Below are positions 41,654 through 52,916 of a stretch of DNA of 64,000 bases, in pieces. How positions within the stretch are numbered: position 1 is the stretch's first letter; each line of letters opens with the position of its first letter. The translations under genes and the position numbers were made by a program. The notes under the pieces were generated by a model. The model made no database searches, had not been told where the DNA came from, and was given only the letters and a program-made list of their open reading frames with translations. Origin of the DNA: Nemertoderma westbladi (lineage: Eukaryota; Xenacoelomorpha; Nemertodermatida; Nemertodermatidae); NCBI GenBank assembly GCA_032718475.1, contig JAUCBJ010001860.1, positions 28,936-92,935 of the forward strand, read 5' to 3'.

Positions 41654-43560
41654 GTTTGATTGTACAGTTGAATGCCTACTACTATAATGACAGTTAAAGC
41701 AAGTCTAGTAATTCAGTATCAACTGTTAGCCTAGTAATTATTTACCGATATCGTTACTCAATGTAACGCAATATATATATAATATATTATAATACCAGTA
41801 TACACATATAGTATATATATAAGTATTATTACAGACTAGGGTTTGTCACAGAATACCGGTATATAATTTCAGCATAAATATATATAAATATATAATAGGC
41901 CTACCGTGAATACCGGTATACGGCTTACACTTATAGTATATATAAGTATAATTATAGACTAGAATTAATTACAGAATACCAGTATATAATTTCAGCATAA
42001 ATTTATATAAATAAATATAATAAGCCTATAGTAAATACCGGTATGTCAGTTATTTTATAATAACTGAATTTCTGAATTTTAGGGTTACCTTTCTTTACTT
42101 TATTACTGTTATTACGCAGTAGTCCAACTGATATTAAGACCTAATTGATGTATGACAGGCCTACTATTTTATAAATCGGTTTGAGTTGATTTATAATATA
42201 TATATATACCCTTATAATGGGTTTTTAACAATATTTGAAATAAATGTTATTATTTCTGGTAAGGAGTCACTACACCGAAGCTGAATGCTCTCAGTGAAGT
42301 GCTACTTGTTGGACACTAAAACAAATAATTCTACTTGACTAAGTTACTTATTACTACAAATTACGTATAATTACGGGGTGAGATTACAATCTCTAAATAA
42401 ACACAAAAATTACACGTACAAATTTTAGGGTAATTTTACAGGAAATCTACAAACCAGCCTAACAAGGGGTTAGAATTTCTGGTTATTACAACGGACAGGA
42501 TACTACGGTATTTGAAAATAATTAAGCAGTAGTAAATAAATTGCATTGTCCAGATAAGAAAATACCACCGTCTGACGACTTATAGTCTTTAGCTGTACAG
42601 CTCTATAAGTACTACATTATGTACCCGGAGTGTTCTTACCTAGAAGTTAATTACCTCAGCCAACCAGAGCTAACGTGCCTATTAACCACTTTACAACACA
42701 AATATACCGCCTACACACTAATTACCTTCGGAAAGTATTGTACACTAAACCCTAAATTAGGTACAAGTACCTATACAACAAATAACCAGCAGTTAAAAAT
42801 ACTTGTACAGCTAAAAGACTCACGGTATCTGCCGGAGTGACCAGAGCATAAAATCACCAGTCTTTACCTACGCCAAGCAGCCCTGATGTAGTACCAGGGT
42901 TAATTTAACTATAACGGTATGTATAACAAGCACAATTACTGTAGGAATAAACTTGGGGAGTTATGTATGTTGCGAATACTCGCATAGCCTCTGAATAATA
43001 AATATTACGCTACCCGTGCAGACTACACAAACAAAATACAAACAAAACGCTGGCAGACTACTATCAAGCCTAAATAAACTACAGTATATGCAGACTCCGA
43101 AATGGTTAGTTAGTATGCGTTCTAACCGAGTAGTACGACTTATTCTTTCGGGGGGGATTTACCTTACAGCACTGGATGCCCCCACCTTCCTAACTAGTAC
43201 TTTATTGGACATACACTCTACACATACTGCAATCTCTTCAGACTTAACAACAGTCAGACAACAATCCAGCCTACAAATTATTTATACAATCTGAGCAGGC
43301 TTACACACCTTCTGCTCAATATTACACTTACAAATAAATAAAACTGACAGAAATAAGTAAAATCCCAATAAAAAACCAGGGCTGCAGTCCCTGATTAAAT
43401 ATCAAGACCTACCGGTATATAATTATCAAAATCGAATAATACTGCTGTACCTGTAAGTACCGGTTCGGGCAGTTGGGCAGTTAGGCCTACAGCTTACCGT
43501 TCGACCGGTACCTTCGACTTTATTGCCTACGGTGCAATAAAGAATCTAGAAAACTATTAT
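41654..43560 (-). other. BEL-A 5' leader between 5' LTR and gag
   Basis: AT-rich 1.9 kb. About 41780-42060 holds a 130-bp sequence repeated two to three times, containing AATACCGGTATA and ACTTATAGTATATA. The same repeats recur in the leader of BEL-B at 63671-63870. The short plus-strand frames at 42619-42840 and 43016-43294 have no support. ATAATAGTTTTCTAGATTCT follows the LTR end, but I could not match a primer-binding tRNA. Confidence 0.6.
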
Positions 43561-44816
43561 TGTTCGCGCTTTCAGACCTTTAGCAGTTTAACCTGCCAAT
43601 TTTAGGCGTCCTCTTGTTTATAAATCGACTTTAGCCTATAACAATTATTTAATGCACATGAAGTAACATTAGCTGAAGCCAGTCTATGCGCAATCATTCA
43701 CCCACAGTTAAGGGAGACTGGATTCGGGTGCTTTGAAGTTATTGCATTGCAGACCTACTGTATTATTCGATTGATCGTTACTATATAATCTCTGACAATG
43801 TTATTCACTTTCGGGGAAATATTAACAGTTCCTTTAGGACGTGGCGCTTTAAGTATAAAACAGAGTTATGACTTATACTAAACACAACGAGATGGCTACT
43901 GATTTTCGTAAATAGCGCATTCTTTAGGAGATGCTTTATTATCTGTCACACTACTGCACACGACTTCACACTGTTTCACACTGATCTGCCGACCGTCACT
44001 GAATTTGATCATATATAAGGAGGATAGCAACTGACACATGTAGGGATTATGAAATAGCATTTAATGCACACTAAAACCACTGTAATGTAAGTCGCAATTG
44101 CTACCGGTAACCGGTCCCTCTAACCTTTAGTAATCAAGAAGATTGGGGGTTTTATGATTATTTATTGATATTCTCCAAATATAACAACATATCCATCAAC
44201 ATATAACCATTAATAACAGACAGTAAACAGAAGTACATAATGCGGTGATATTCAGCCAGTATCGGTAATACCGGTACCGCAGGTGCCAAGTGACCAGTTG
44301 TTATGGTTAGTTGCACAGTTGCACAGTGCAGTAGGGCCAGTAATGCATCCAGTCAGTCCAGTTGACAAGTTGACAGGTGCAGGTGATCGGAGTTTGGTTT
44401 ACAGATAATAGATTTACGTTCTTATAATCAAAGCCGTCTAATGTTGGCCAAAGTCTGAAACTTCACAGAATAATTTCCAAGCAGTTGTTCTCGCTCAGAA
44501 AGGTAAACAAAGACCGTAATGCATTGCGCAATTTCCCGTAGGCTCCTGTGCAAGATAAAATGAAAATCGCTCTGATTGGTCGAGCGAGCCTGAACAAAGA
44601 AAGTTCCACATCGACAGCAAATCAGCTGACAGATTTCGTCATCTGAACTACACTCTATTTAGAGTATTTGGCGTATTGCGGCATAAAATGGCTTGTTATG
44701 TCCGCTAAAACACCTACATGGTACACTGCGGAGAAAATGGCTTGTTATGTCCACTAAAACAACTAAACAGTTAATTGCGGAGAAAATGACTGGTTATATC
44801 CGCAAAAGCTTTTACA
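43561..44816 (-). repeat. BEL-A 5' LTR
   Basis: 1,256 bp. The plus strand begins TGTTCGCGCTTTCAG and ends AAGCTTTTACA, the inverse of TGTAAAAGCTT..GCGAACA on the element's strand. Very similar to 25237-26504, with visible differences such as loss of about 12 bp in the CTTCTAACACAGAAGTAC region. Confidence 0.88.
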
Positions 44817-45780
44817 AAATGATCATGTTAGTAAGACAAGACTTGGGGGGGGGGGGGGGGGGGTTATTATATGAATGAAATGTGGAATCCCGCTGTAACC
44901 CGAGTCCACGTACTGTACGAATGATTATGTTAGTAAGATGGGTGTGTAGTACGTATTTTGATAATTTAAATGGTCAGATTATATTGAGGGTGCCGCACCA
45001 AGTCAAGGAATTTTGTTAGTTTCTGCTATAGATAGACTGGTCAATCTACGGAAATGAAAGCCTAGTTTTTCGATATGTGTGTGTACAAATATGCAAACAT
45101 GCGAACCTTTTGATTAAAATACCGGTGACAACAATGACATAATTTGGAGACGAAGTGAGTGTTACAATTTTGGGACAAAATGATAAATACATAACCGAGG
45201 CGAAAATAAGAAAGGGCAGGGCGTCAAGTACTAGCACAATCAACTCACGTGTGGAGTTAGTAAGAAAGTGAAAGTAATTGAGATTGTGAGGTCAAGTACT
45301 ACCACAATCAACTCACATGTGGAGTTAGTAAGAAAGTGAAAGTAATTGAGAGGGTGAGGTCAAGTACTAGCACTAACAACTCGCGATCAGAGTTAGTAAG
45401 AAAGTGAAGTAATTAACACAGAGTGAGAGAGAGAGTGAGAGAGAGACAGGGAGAGAGAGAGAGAGAAATCGATTAAAGGCGGGTAAAGCAAGTGAGGTAA
45501 AGTAAATCGAGTGGTATAAAGTGAATGTTAAAGGAAATGTTAGAGCGTTGGTTGACACACCGCCCCTCTTGGCAGGGAGTGCTAAAAGGAGACATAGGAA
45601 AACCAACGCGATATAGATAGGGTGTACAAGTCTACGTATAACCAATGAAATACTCAACCGCCACCATACTAAAGGGTTAATATCAACGAGTTAGTACGTG
45701 TGAGATAATGAGAGAGTTCCATGTTCGAGGCAACGCGACATCAAATTTGAGTTCGAAACAATGTTACATTGAGTTTGTGT
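44817..45780. repeat. Flank of BEL-A: G run, 66-bp triplicate, GA-rich tract
   Basis: A run of 19 G at 44845-44863. Three tandem 62-68 bp units lie at about 45228-45418, each with GTCAAGTACTA and GGAGTTAGTAAGAAAGTGAA. A GA-rich simple repeat at 45419-45468 generates a spurious Ser/Leu-rich frame on the minus strand. No gene. Confidence 0.75.
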
Positions 45781-46093
45781 TCAATCGGAGTTCTTCAGTC
45801 CGTTTCCGTCATTCTCAGGTGTATGTCCCCAATACGAGAGGATCTCATCGGGATCGGATCCCTCCAACAGACAAAGTTTATTAACGGGACGGAGGAGGTC
45901 AGACTTGTCGTAGGCGACGCGAACAGTGCGAACTCGAATCTTTACCGGGCCGAACCTCAGAAACTCGTCCGATTCTCCACGAGTTTCTAGGGAGTTTCTC
46001 ATTTGAAATGATCACGACATCGTCCACCTTGAGGTTCCTCTGGGGTGCGGTCCACTTGGAATGTTTGTGGAGCGTAGGGATATATTCCCTAAT

Positions 46094-47097
46094 CTATATG
46101 TCCCAGAAACGATCAGACAGGCCCTGTGCCGGTTGCCAGGATTTGCGGCCGAGTTCGTCTTTACGGTCAAACTTCCCTGGTGGGGATAGTTGGACAGGGT
46201 TCCTGAGGAGGAAGTGCCGAGGAGTAATCGGTTGGTTGGCGGTCGGATTGTCGGTAACTGGGGTCAGTGGACGCGAGTTGAGGATTCCTTCTACCTCGGC
46301 CAGCACTGTATGAAAGGTGTCCTCGTTGATACGGGTTGAGTCCTTGATGGTGGCGTATAGAGAGTCCTCAATGCTACGAATGAGGCGTTCCCATACTCCA
46401 GAGGTATGGGGGGCAAGCAGTGTCTGGAAATGCCAGGTGCAGTCCAATGTTCTCAAGTGTGAAGTCCCTTTGTCTTGGTCAACTCGAGCGAGGGATTCTT
46501 TGAGCTCGGATTCGGCGCCGACAAAGTTCATTCCGTTGTCGCAATAGAGGTGCTGAAGGGTTCCCCTTGTGGCGATGAAACGTCGTAATGCATTGATTAA
46601 TGGTCTGTTGAGAGGTCCTCTACCATATCCAGTGCAATCGCCCTAGAATTAAAACAAATGAATATAATGCCGTATCGTGTAATCAAGGACCTCATTCTCT
46701 TAAAGAGACAAGGGCCAAATAGGTCCATACCTGTAAAAGCAAAAACAGGTTTATATGGAGTGAGTCGTGACTCAAGTAAATCGGCCATTATCTGGGTTAT
46801 CGTGCGAGAATGCAATCTCTTGCAAGCAATGCAAGCACTAAGCATGGTTCGTATCAACAATCTTGCATTAGTGATCCAATAACACTCTCTAAGAAATGCC
46901 AGACTGTGACTTTGTCCAGCATGGCGAAGTCTGATGTGTACATCGTGTATCAAGAGCCTGGCATAGTGACAATTCTTCGGTATAAGGATAGGAAAGCGCG
47001 CGTCGTAGGATGTGGGTGCTCGCGCAACTTGGCTCCCTAGTCTCAGATATCCGTTGTCTTCGTCTAAAAAGGGAGATAGTTTCCGGATTGTACTCAC
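46094..47097 (-). pseudogene. BEL-C integrase, split by a frameshift
   Basis: 46597-47097 holds the end of the linker (STIRKLSPFLDEDNGYLRLG), an HHCC zinc region (IHDVHIRLRHAG ... CIACKRLHSR) and the first DDE residue (FAFTGMDLFGPCLF). 46094-46531 continues with the second Asp immediately upstream in the third frame (YCDNGMNFVGAE), then GVWERLIRSIEDSL and the catalytic Glu in LAEVEGILNSRPLTPV, then ITPRHFLLRNP. One base appears to be missing near 46597-46602. All three catalytic residues are still encoded. Confidence 0.88.
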
Positions 47098-47120
47098 CTT
47101 GGGGATTGGGGATCCAGACT

Positions 47121-50100
47121 TTAGAGCTGTATACTCACCTGGGAAGCCAACTCGTTGAACGTACTGTTCAATGCGCTGTTTGGCAGTGACGAGCTCCGAT
47201 GAGGTAACTTACGAGGACTACCAGGTTGTAGAGGACCACGTTTATGTCTTAGGTATTCAAAGAAACGAATGAACCAAGACACACCGCGTATGAGTCTGTA
47301 TGACTTATAATAGTGCTGTATAAGTTTGTCTGTAGGGGGCAAAGGGGCCATGGTGTTCATAGCATAGACTCGGGTGTCAGAGTTAAGCTCGGGATCGTCG
47401 GAGGGTAATGTATAAGGCACGTTGTGCGAGACCGGCCAGTATTCTGGAGTAAGAGACAGAAAATCTGGGCCCCGAATCCATTGTTCCGTTTGTAGGAATC
47501 TCTGAGGCAATAACCCACGACTCACACAGTCAGCGGGGTTAAGATTCCCCGGGCAATGATGCCACTGATCCACAGTGGTATGACCATGAATAAGGCTGAC
47601 TCGATTGGCTATGTAAGGCTTAAAGCGACGGGATTCATTTCTCAAGTAACCTAAAGTAACAGTTGAGTCAGTCCAGAATGTCATAGAGCGGATGGGCATG
47701 TCAAGTTCTTGCCGAACTTGTACAGTCAAGTCGACGGAAAGATGTGCTGCTTGTAATTCAAGCCTGGGGATAGAGATATATCTGAGGGGGGCACTACGGG
47801 CCTTGGCAATCAAGAAGCCAGTGGCAATGGCGCCATCGGGTGTGGTTGTACGAAGGTAACTCACCATACCATACCCTTTGTCGCTGGCGTCCGAAAAGGA
47901 ATGAATGTCGTAAATGTTGTCAGGTAATGGAATAGGGGTGTAAGTCCGGGGTATGCAGAAGTCGACCAGTAGCGTGAGTTGTAATTTCCACTCATTCAAT
48001 CGGGTCTCTAGTGGTATTGGAATAGGGTCATCCCAGCCAAGTTTATGGCGCCATATATCCTGCAGCAGGATATGCAGTAAGAGGGTAACAGGACCCAAGA
48101 AGCTCAGAGGGTCGAATAGAGAACTGACTAGAGATAGGACACCTCGCTTGGTGGACGGTGTGTCCTTCAGCCGTATGTCAATCGATAGCGTGTCATTCAC
48201 AGTGTCCCAAACAAGTCCAAGGGCTGTGGTGATAGCTGTCTGTATGTCAGAGTCACGAGTGGTATGAGTCGGGATGGCAAGGTAGGTTGGGTCTAATGAC
48301 TTGAGAAATTCGGAATTGTTGAAATGAAACTTAGTGAGGTGAAATCCCCCAAGCGATAAACATTCGATCAAACTTTTAGCGAGATCTATGGCTTCTAATG
48401 GGGTTTGAGCACCAGACATACCATAATCGTAATAAAAGTCGTTTTGAATTGTTTCATTGACTCTTGGAGGGTATCGGTGTGCGTTGTCGGAACCTGTCCT
48501 TCGCAGAGCTGTGAGAGCGATAGTTGGGGAGTCCCCTGCTCCAAAGATATGGACTTCCATCCAATATTCTGTAGGACTGCGATCCATGTCGCCATTCTCC
48601 CACCACAGGAATCGTAAGGAGTCCCTATCTTCCGGGTTGACTTCGACCTGGTGGAACATAGATTTTATATCGCACGAGAATGCTACAGCATGGCGACGGA
48701 ATTTGCAAAGTATTCCAGACAGTAGGTTGGATTGGTCGGGTCCGTTGATTAGGTTGGCATTCAGAGAAGTGCCAAAGTAGGGTGAAGCTGCATTGAACAC
48801 AACTCTAATCTTGTTGGGTTTCTTGGGATATAGAACGTAATGGTGCGGCAGGTACCAAGAACGAGGGCCATGCGAGTCAATCTCAGATGGGATGAGTTTC
48901 CTAGCGTATCCCTGTGATATATAGTCTTCAACCTGAGTGGTATAGAGAGTTAGAACTTCCGGTTTCTTCCTGAGACGTTTCCCCAACCAAACTAAACAAC
49001 GTTGTGCGTATAATTTATTACATGGGAGCGTTACATCGTCTCGTTTCCACTGGAGACCTAGTGAGTAATGTCCATTGGGTTTAAGGCGCATGGCCTGCAG
49101 TATGGATTGGGATCGAAGGTTTAAGGGGGACATTTCCTTTCCTAAGGAAGACGAATGTACTTCCATCTCCCAGAATCGTCCAAGGTTCTGTTCTAGGTCG
49201 TTTAAATATGAAATGTTAGGATGTTGAGATTGTTTGGATGATGACTTGGGACTGAATGGAACCAATGTAGTCATTGTCGGGTGTGGGTTCTGGGTCACTT
49301 CAGAGTTTGAATCGGAACCAGGGTCAAAAGTAGCTGCAGTTCGTTCAGGGGGAGAATGTCGGTCATTGAGTGTATCCAAGTCGTTAACGTCAGATAGGGT
49401 ACAATGTATTTGTGAGGTGGGATAAATGTCAAGGTCATCGTCTGGGGCAAGATTAGGGCCACAGACTGACCATCCGAACGGAGTTTCGACAGCGTATGGA
49501 TGAGTCTGGGGGTTCGGGCCCCAGCGAGATTGAAGTTGCATCAAGGCGACTGGGGCATCCTGTCCCAACAAGACTGTTTCTTGAGGGATGTCTAAAGGGG
49601 GATGACTCAAGTCTAAGTCAGCTAAGTGGGGCCATTCTCTGATATTCCAACGCCTTGGGGTTACAAAGTTGTCTCTAAACCCTTTCATGACATCGAAAGT
49701 GACATTCACTAGTGTAGGGGTCCCATTACTGCTGACAGGGGAGACATTACACTTGATAGCGCCGACTTCTATGAGTCTCTCTTTGTCTAGACAGGTACTA
49801 ATTGGGATGGTCCTATACTGAGTGCAATGGAGACCTAAAGGGGGCAAGTTTCGATCATAGAGTATTGATTGGTCAGAGCCTGGGTCAATCAACGCGTATG
49901 TTGTAAGAGACATTGTAGTATGATCTGAAGTGAGACAAACAGGGACTGTCTGTAGAACAGTATTTCTCTTTTGAAGTCTGTGAAGACAGGTATTTCGTGA
50001 AGACATAGGGGGATGACTTGTCACGTGTTTGTTAGGGACTGACGCAGTGGAGCGAGGCATGGGTGTGGGTGTGGTAGCGGATGAGTGAGGAATTCTAGTA

Positions 50101-51047
50101 AATGGCGCATTGGGGGGATGCAATAGTGAATGATGTTTGTTCGACTTGCACGTCTTGCATGTATATTTAGACAAGCAGTCAGCGGTCAAATGGCCTCGTC
50201 CAAGGCAGTTGCGGCACATGTCATGGGAAGGATAATTTGCAACGAAGTTATCTTTATCATGATATGTGAGGTTTAGGAAGGAATCACAGCCATAGATTTT
50301 ATGACCTCCATCGCAGTACATGCAGCGAAGTCTATTCTGGCTGTTGGCACTGGTGGTTTGTGCACCATCTATGGGTAACTGAGGAGCATTGGGAGGAAGG
50401 CTAGGTCTAAGAGGGGTTGTAGACGTAGTCCTAACTTGTTTTGGTACTGCTGAGGTGAGTGCCGGAAAGCTAGCTGGGGGTCTGGTCTTTGGTTTACCAG
50501 TGCCATAGTAATTCAATACGCTGACTTCCTGGTCTAGGAAGTTGACAAGATCAGAGACCTGAGGTTCCACCCGTTTGTTGGTATGAAATTTGGTTGCGTG
50601 GCGGGTCCAGCGATTAACCAGTTCGATAGGCAGCCTGGAAGCTAAGAGATCCATATTGCTGGGGTCATTCAACCGGGTCGAACTACCAATGGATTCCAGG
50701 GTGGCGTGGCTAATCGATATATCGTCGATAAACTTTAATAAGTCGGCTGCCGTGAGGTTCAGTCTAGGGCCCTGGGTCAGCTGGTTCAAGATAGACCTTG
50801 AGACTTCCCTGGGGTGTCCGTACCTCTTGTCGAGTTGGGCCCAAGCGAGTGTATACCCATTGTCTGAGCTGTGGTATAACTCGGCAACGCGGCGGGGTTC
50901 ACCAGCTGTGAACTGTATGAGATAGATATGTTTCTCATTGTCAGGGATAGGTTTAGAGTCTATAAGGTCGTAGAATGTCTGCTTAAACTGGACATAGTCT
51001 AGTAACTTGCTGTCGAATTGGGTTGGTTGCAATGTGGGTAACGTCAA
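47121..51047 (-). CDS. BEL-C gag-protease-RT-RNase H frame
   Basis: 1,308 open codons. In order: Gag core (FDSKLLDYVQFKQTFYDLI, LAWAQLDKRYGHPREV); zinc knuckles (RCMYCDGGHKIYGC, MCRNCLGRGHLTADC, CKTCKSNKHHSLL); protease with ALIDPGSDQSILYD, where a proline occupies the place usually held by Ser or Thr in D-S/T-G. RT follows with YLPHHYVLYPKKPNKIRVVF, FSCDIKSMFHQVEV (first Asp) and NDFYYDYGMSG, where the usual Asp-Asp pair is Asp-Tyr. Then come SLFDPLSFLGPVTLLLHILL and RNase H (DIHSFSDASDKGYGMVSYL, FWTDSTVTLGYLRN, CPGNLNPADCVSRG). The RT would be inactive. In the same frame as 51063-52061, from which it is separated by one TAA. Confidence 0.9.
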   Translation of the reverse strand: MTLPTLQPTQFDSKLLDYVQFKQTFYDLIDSKPIPDNEKHIYLIQFTAGEPRRVAELYHSSDNGYTLAWAQLDKRYGHPREVSRSILNQLTQGPRLNLTAADLLKFIDDISISHATLESIGSSTRLNDPSNMDLLASRLPIELVNRWTRHATKFHTNKRVEPQVSDLVNFLDQEVSVLNYYGTGKPKTRPPASFPALTSAVPKQVRTTSTTPLRPSLPPNAPQLPIDGAQTTSANSQNRLRCMYCDGGHKIYGCDSFLNLTYHDKDNFVANYPSHDMCRNCLGRGHLTADCLSKYTCKTCKSNKHHSLLHPPNAPFTRIPHSSATTPTPMPRSTASVPNKHVTSHPPMSSRNTCLHRLQKRNTVLQTVPVCLTSDHTTMSLTTYALIDPGSDQSILYDRNLPPLGLHCTQYRTIPISTCLDKERLIEVGAIKCNVSPVSSNGTPTLVNVTFDVMKGFRDNFVTPRRWNIREWPHLADLDLSHPPLDIPQETVLLGQDAPVALMQLQSRWGPNPQTHPYAVETPFGWSVCGPNLAPDDDLDIYPTSQIHCTLSDVNDLDTLNDRHSPPERTAATFDPGSDSNSEVTQNPHPTMTTLVPFSPKSSSKQSQHPNISYLNDLEQNLGRFWEMEVHSSSLGKEMSPLNLRSQSILQAMRLKPNGHYSLGLQWKRDDVTLPCNKLYAQRCLVWLGKRLRKKPEVLTLYTTQVEDYISQGYARKLIPSEIDSHGPRSWYLPHHYVLYPKKPNKIRVVFNAASPYFGTSLNANLINGPDQSNLLSGILCKFRRHAVAFSCDIKSMFHQVEVNPEDRDSLRFLWWENGDMDRSPTEYWMEVHIFGAGDSPTIALTALRRTGSDNAHRYPPRVNETIQNDFYYDYGMSGAQTPLEAIDLAKSLIECLSLGGFHLTKFHFNNSEFLKSLDPTYLAIPTHTTRDSDIQTAITTALGLVWDTVNDTLSIDIRLKDTPSTKRGVLSLVSSLFDPLSFLGPVTLLLHILLQDIWRHKLGWDDPIPIPLETRLNEWKLQLTLLVDFCIPRTYTPIPLPDNIYDIHSFSDASDKGYGMVSYLRTTTPDGAIATGFLIAKARSAPLRYISIPRLELQAAHLSVDLTVQVRQELDMPIRSMTFWTDSTVTLGYLRNESRRFKPYIANRVSLIHGHTTVDQWHHCPGNLNPADCVSRGLLPQRFLQTEQWIRGPDFLSLTPEYWPVSHNVPYTLPSDDPELNSDTRVYAMNTMAPLPPTDKLIQHYYKSYRLIRGVSWFIRFFEYLRHKRGPLQPGSPRKLPHRSSSLPNSALNSTFNELASQVSIQL

Positions 51048-51062
51048 CTTTAGGAGGGCAGA

Positions 51063-52061
51063 TTATTCTGAGTTGAGGCTACCAGCAAGGGGACTAGGAA
51101 TAGTAGAGTCAGATTTGTAATCGAGTGAATGTTGAGGAACAGTGGGGACGGGAGTTTGGGATGAGAGTGTGTGATGGTTACTGATGGTGTTAGGGTTGGG
51201 TAATGTTAGTGCAGATGATTGATGGTGATTCGTGTGATTATTTAAAGGTCGGGCTGACAGAGTAGCAGGGCAAATATTACCAAAGTTAACCAATGGATCT
51301 GCCGAGTGGTTGGTAGGTACAGATGGTAGATGTTGGAATGTTGCCAATGACTCTACAGTCGGAGGGTTAAAGGGTGCGACATCAGGGTTTAAAGTTGATG
51401 GCAAGGATGCGGGTACACAACTCACAGTATGCGAGAGGACCACAGATTGCGTGGATATATTGCGAGCAGTGACAGGGGGGTGATTAGTCGAGCAAACTAT
51501 TGGGATAGCGGTGGTGATGTTGATGCTGGGACGTGTCGTCACAGTCATAGGTTGTGAGGGTAGCGAGGGGGGAAATGACTGGTTAGTGCAGGGGTAAGGG
51601 GATGGTAGAGTTACAGTAGGCGCGGTTGTTGGGATATTGTCGGTGGATAAGGTAGTAATTGGTACCGGTATAGTAGGAGTGGGACCACTACATACAGTAA
51701 CAATGCTGTTTCGGTTTTGTTCATTAATTTCGTTTGCGTAAAATTCCGCCTTCAGTTCTAGCTCTCTGCATTTTGTATCGCGTTGAATCTGCTTACTCCT
51801 CTTAGATAATTCGTCTAAATGTTGGTACGTTTGCATTTGTGCCTTATATTTCATAAGTTTGAGTCTAGTAACGCGAGCTAATCCACTCAGTTTAGAACTG
51901 GAGACGGCTGAGATCGTGGGGTGAGAGTTTATTTGACTTACCGAATCTCCAGGGTTCATGTCTACAATTCTCGACTTTACCTGATTACCAATATTACCGT
52001 TTTGAGTTGCCACAGTTTTCGTCTGCGGGTTGTCCTGTGTGACAGAGTTCACAACACTCAA
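51063..52061 (-). pseudogene. BEL-C gag N-terminal region, ends in in-frame TAA
   Basis: A 332-codon open stretch rich in Ser, Thr and Pro, with a charged helical segment (LKLMKYKAQMQTYQHLDELS, CRELELKAEFYANEINEQNR) followed by a long Pro/Thr/Ser linker. It opens with TTG rather than ATG. The first in-frame ATG is at about 51959. It is in frame with the 47121-51047 ORF across a single TAA at 51063-51065. I take it as the N-terminal part of the same Gag. It could also be a short separate upstream ORF. Confidence 0.65.
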
Positions 52062-52106
52062 GGGGTTGGAGGGAATCCTCCCTTAGTTTCCCCTCAGGTT
52101 TGAAAG

Positions 52107-52309
52107 TGTCTATCATTGGGACACTCAAGGGAGGTTTCGGTTGCAAAATTGAGTTTCTTTATTAACGCACTCGCATTCAATCGTTTTGTATTTACAAATC
52201 ACGGGCAGTTATGATAATGAAATGTGTACAATAAAAGCACTAACAAATAACATTATATATTTCGATAACGTAGTAAAAATATTGATAAAATAAGGGGAGG
52301 GGAAATTAA
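52107..52309 (-). repeat. Probable end of BEL-C 5' LTR (203-bp segment shared with 24411-24613)
   Basis: On the minus strand this ends ..CCAATGATAGACA about 45 bp before the BEL-C gag frame, as expected for an LTR ending in CA next to a primer-binding site. The identity with 24411-24613 stops abruptly at 52309, where the LTR seems truncated. Confidence 0.6.
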
Positions 52310-52916
52310 GGGACTCGCATCAGTGTTGTTCGAATTATTCACACTGACACCTAGATTTAAATGATCGTTAACTACCAGTACTGACAGTGCTGCAGGTACC
52401 GGTAATGGGTTATTTTTATTGTACTCATCCGGTAGGTCTATAGGCATGATAGGCCTAATTGTATTTTGAAACCCAGATTCGTTATGGATTACGAAATCTC
52501 TAGAGGCATTTAAAAACACTGGTCACATGTTTCCCTATTGGGATTAGGGTTATCGGGTGCCGATACCGGTAGGCCTATTTCATTACTCTGTAAGCCTACA
52601 TTTGCCTTTAGTAAAGTTAGGTCTGGCGATGAAAAGCCACGAAAAGGTGTGGGATTGTGATACTCATCTATGCAGGCTGTAGTGAGGGAACGAAGGACAT
52701 GTCTCGGTCCCGCACTAGATGTTTCGTCACCTAAGGGGGTTAGTGTAAAATCACCATGAGAATTATTTATGTTACCTGTTGCTGTTGGGTGGGGCAGTGC
52801 GAGCAAAGTCCTCCTTGCCCGTTCTGAAGGAAGATTTGGTGGGTCTACTACAGGGATAGATTCACTTTGTGCGTCCTCCTGATAATCGGCATATTTGCGC
52901 TCCAGTGAATTGAGAA
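52310..52916. other. Unassigned sequence between BEL-C and BEL-D
   Basis: Minus-strand frames 52253-52519 and 52510-53163 are open and overlap by a few bases, with Pro/Ser/Asn-rich content but no recognised domain. They could be a Gag linker remnant from another element or chance. I do not call a gene. Confidence 0.35.

Larger units (their letters stand above)
25237..44816 (-). mobile_element. BEL-A: complete BEL/Pao LTR retrotransposon with nested insertions
   Basis: The element runs 5' LTR (43561-44816), leader, gag, protease, RT, RNase H, integrase, an extra ORF, polypurine-like tract (CTGGGAGCGG on the minus strand just before the 3' LTR), 3' LTR (25237-26504). AAATG stands at 25232-25236 and at 44817-44821, fitting the 5-bp target duplication usual for BEL/Pao. 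The two LTRs differ by roughly 15-20 changes and a few short indels by eye, so insertion was fairly recent. The coding region is no longer functional. It carries an in-frame stop at 34441, a nested solo LTR, a 3.6-kb insertion in gag, and deletions before RT and inside RNase H. Confidence 0.88.
45781..52061 (-). mobile_element. BEL-C: second BEL/Pao family, degenerate internal region
   Basis: Collinear minus-strand gag, zinc knuckle, protease, RT, RNase H and integrase. It is distinct in sequence from BEL-A/B. It is broken by an in-frame TAA at 51063-51065 and by single-base frameshifts near 47120 and 46597. The RT catalytic motif is altered. A probable 5' LTR end is at 52107-52309. No 3' LTR was recognised below 45.78 kb. 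The frame 45781-46002 (-) probably represents the end of pol. Confidence 0.85.

Noticed and set aside
45373-45657. Minus-strand frame with Ser-Leu repeats, apparently hydrophobic
   Set aside because: Generated by the GA simple repeat. No other coding evidence.
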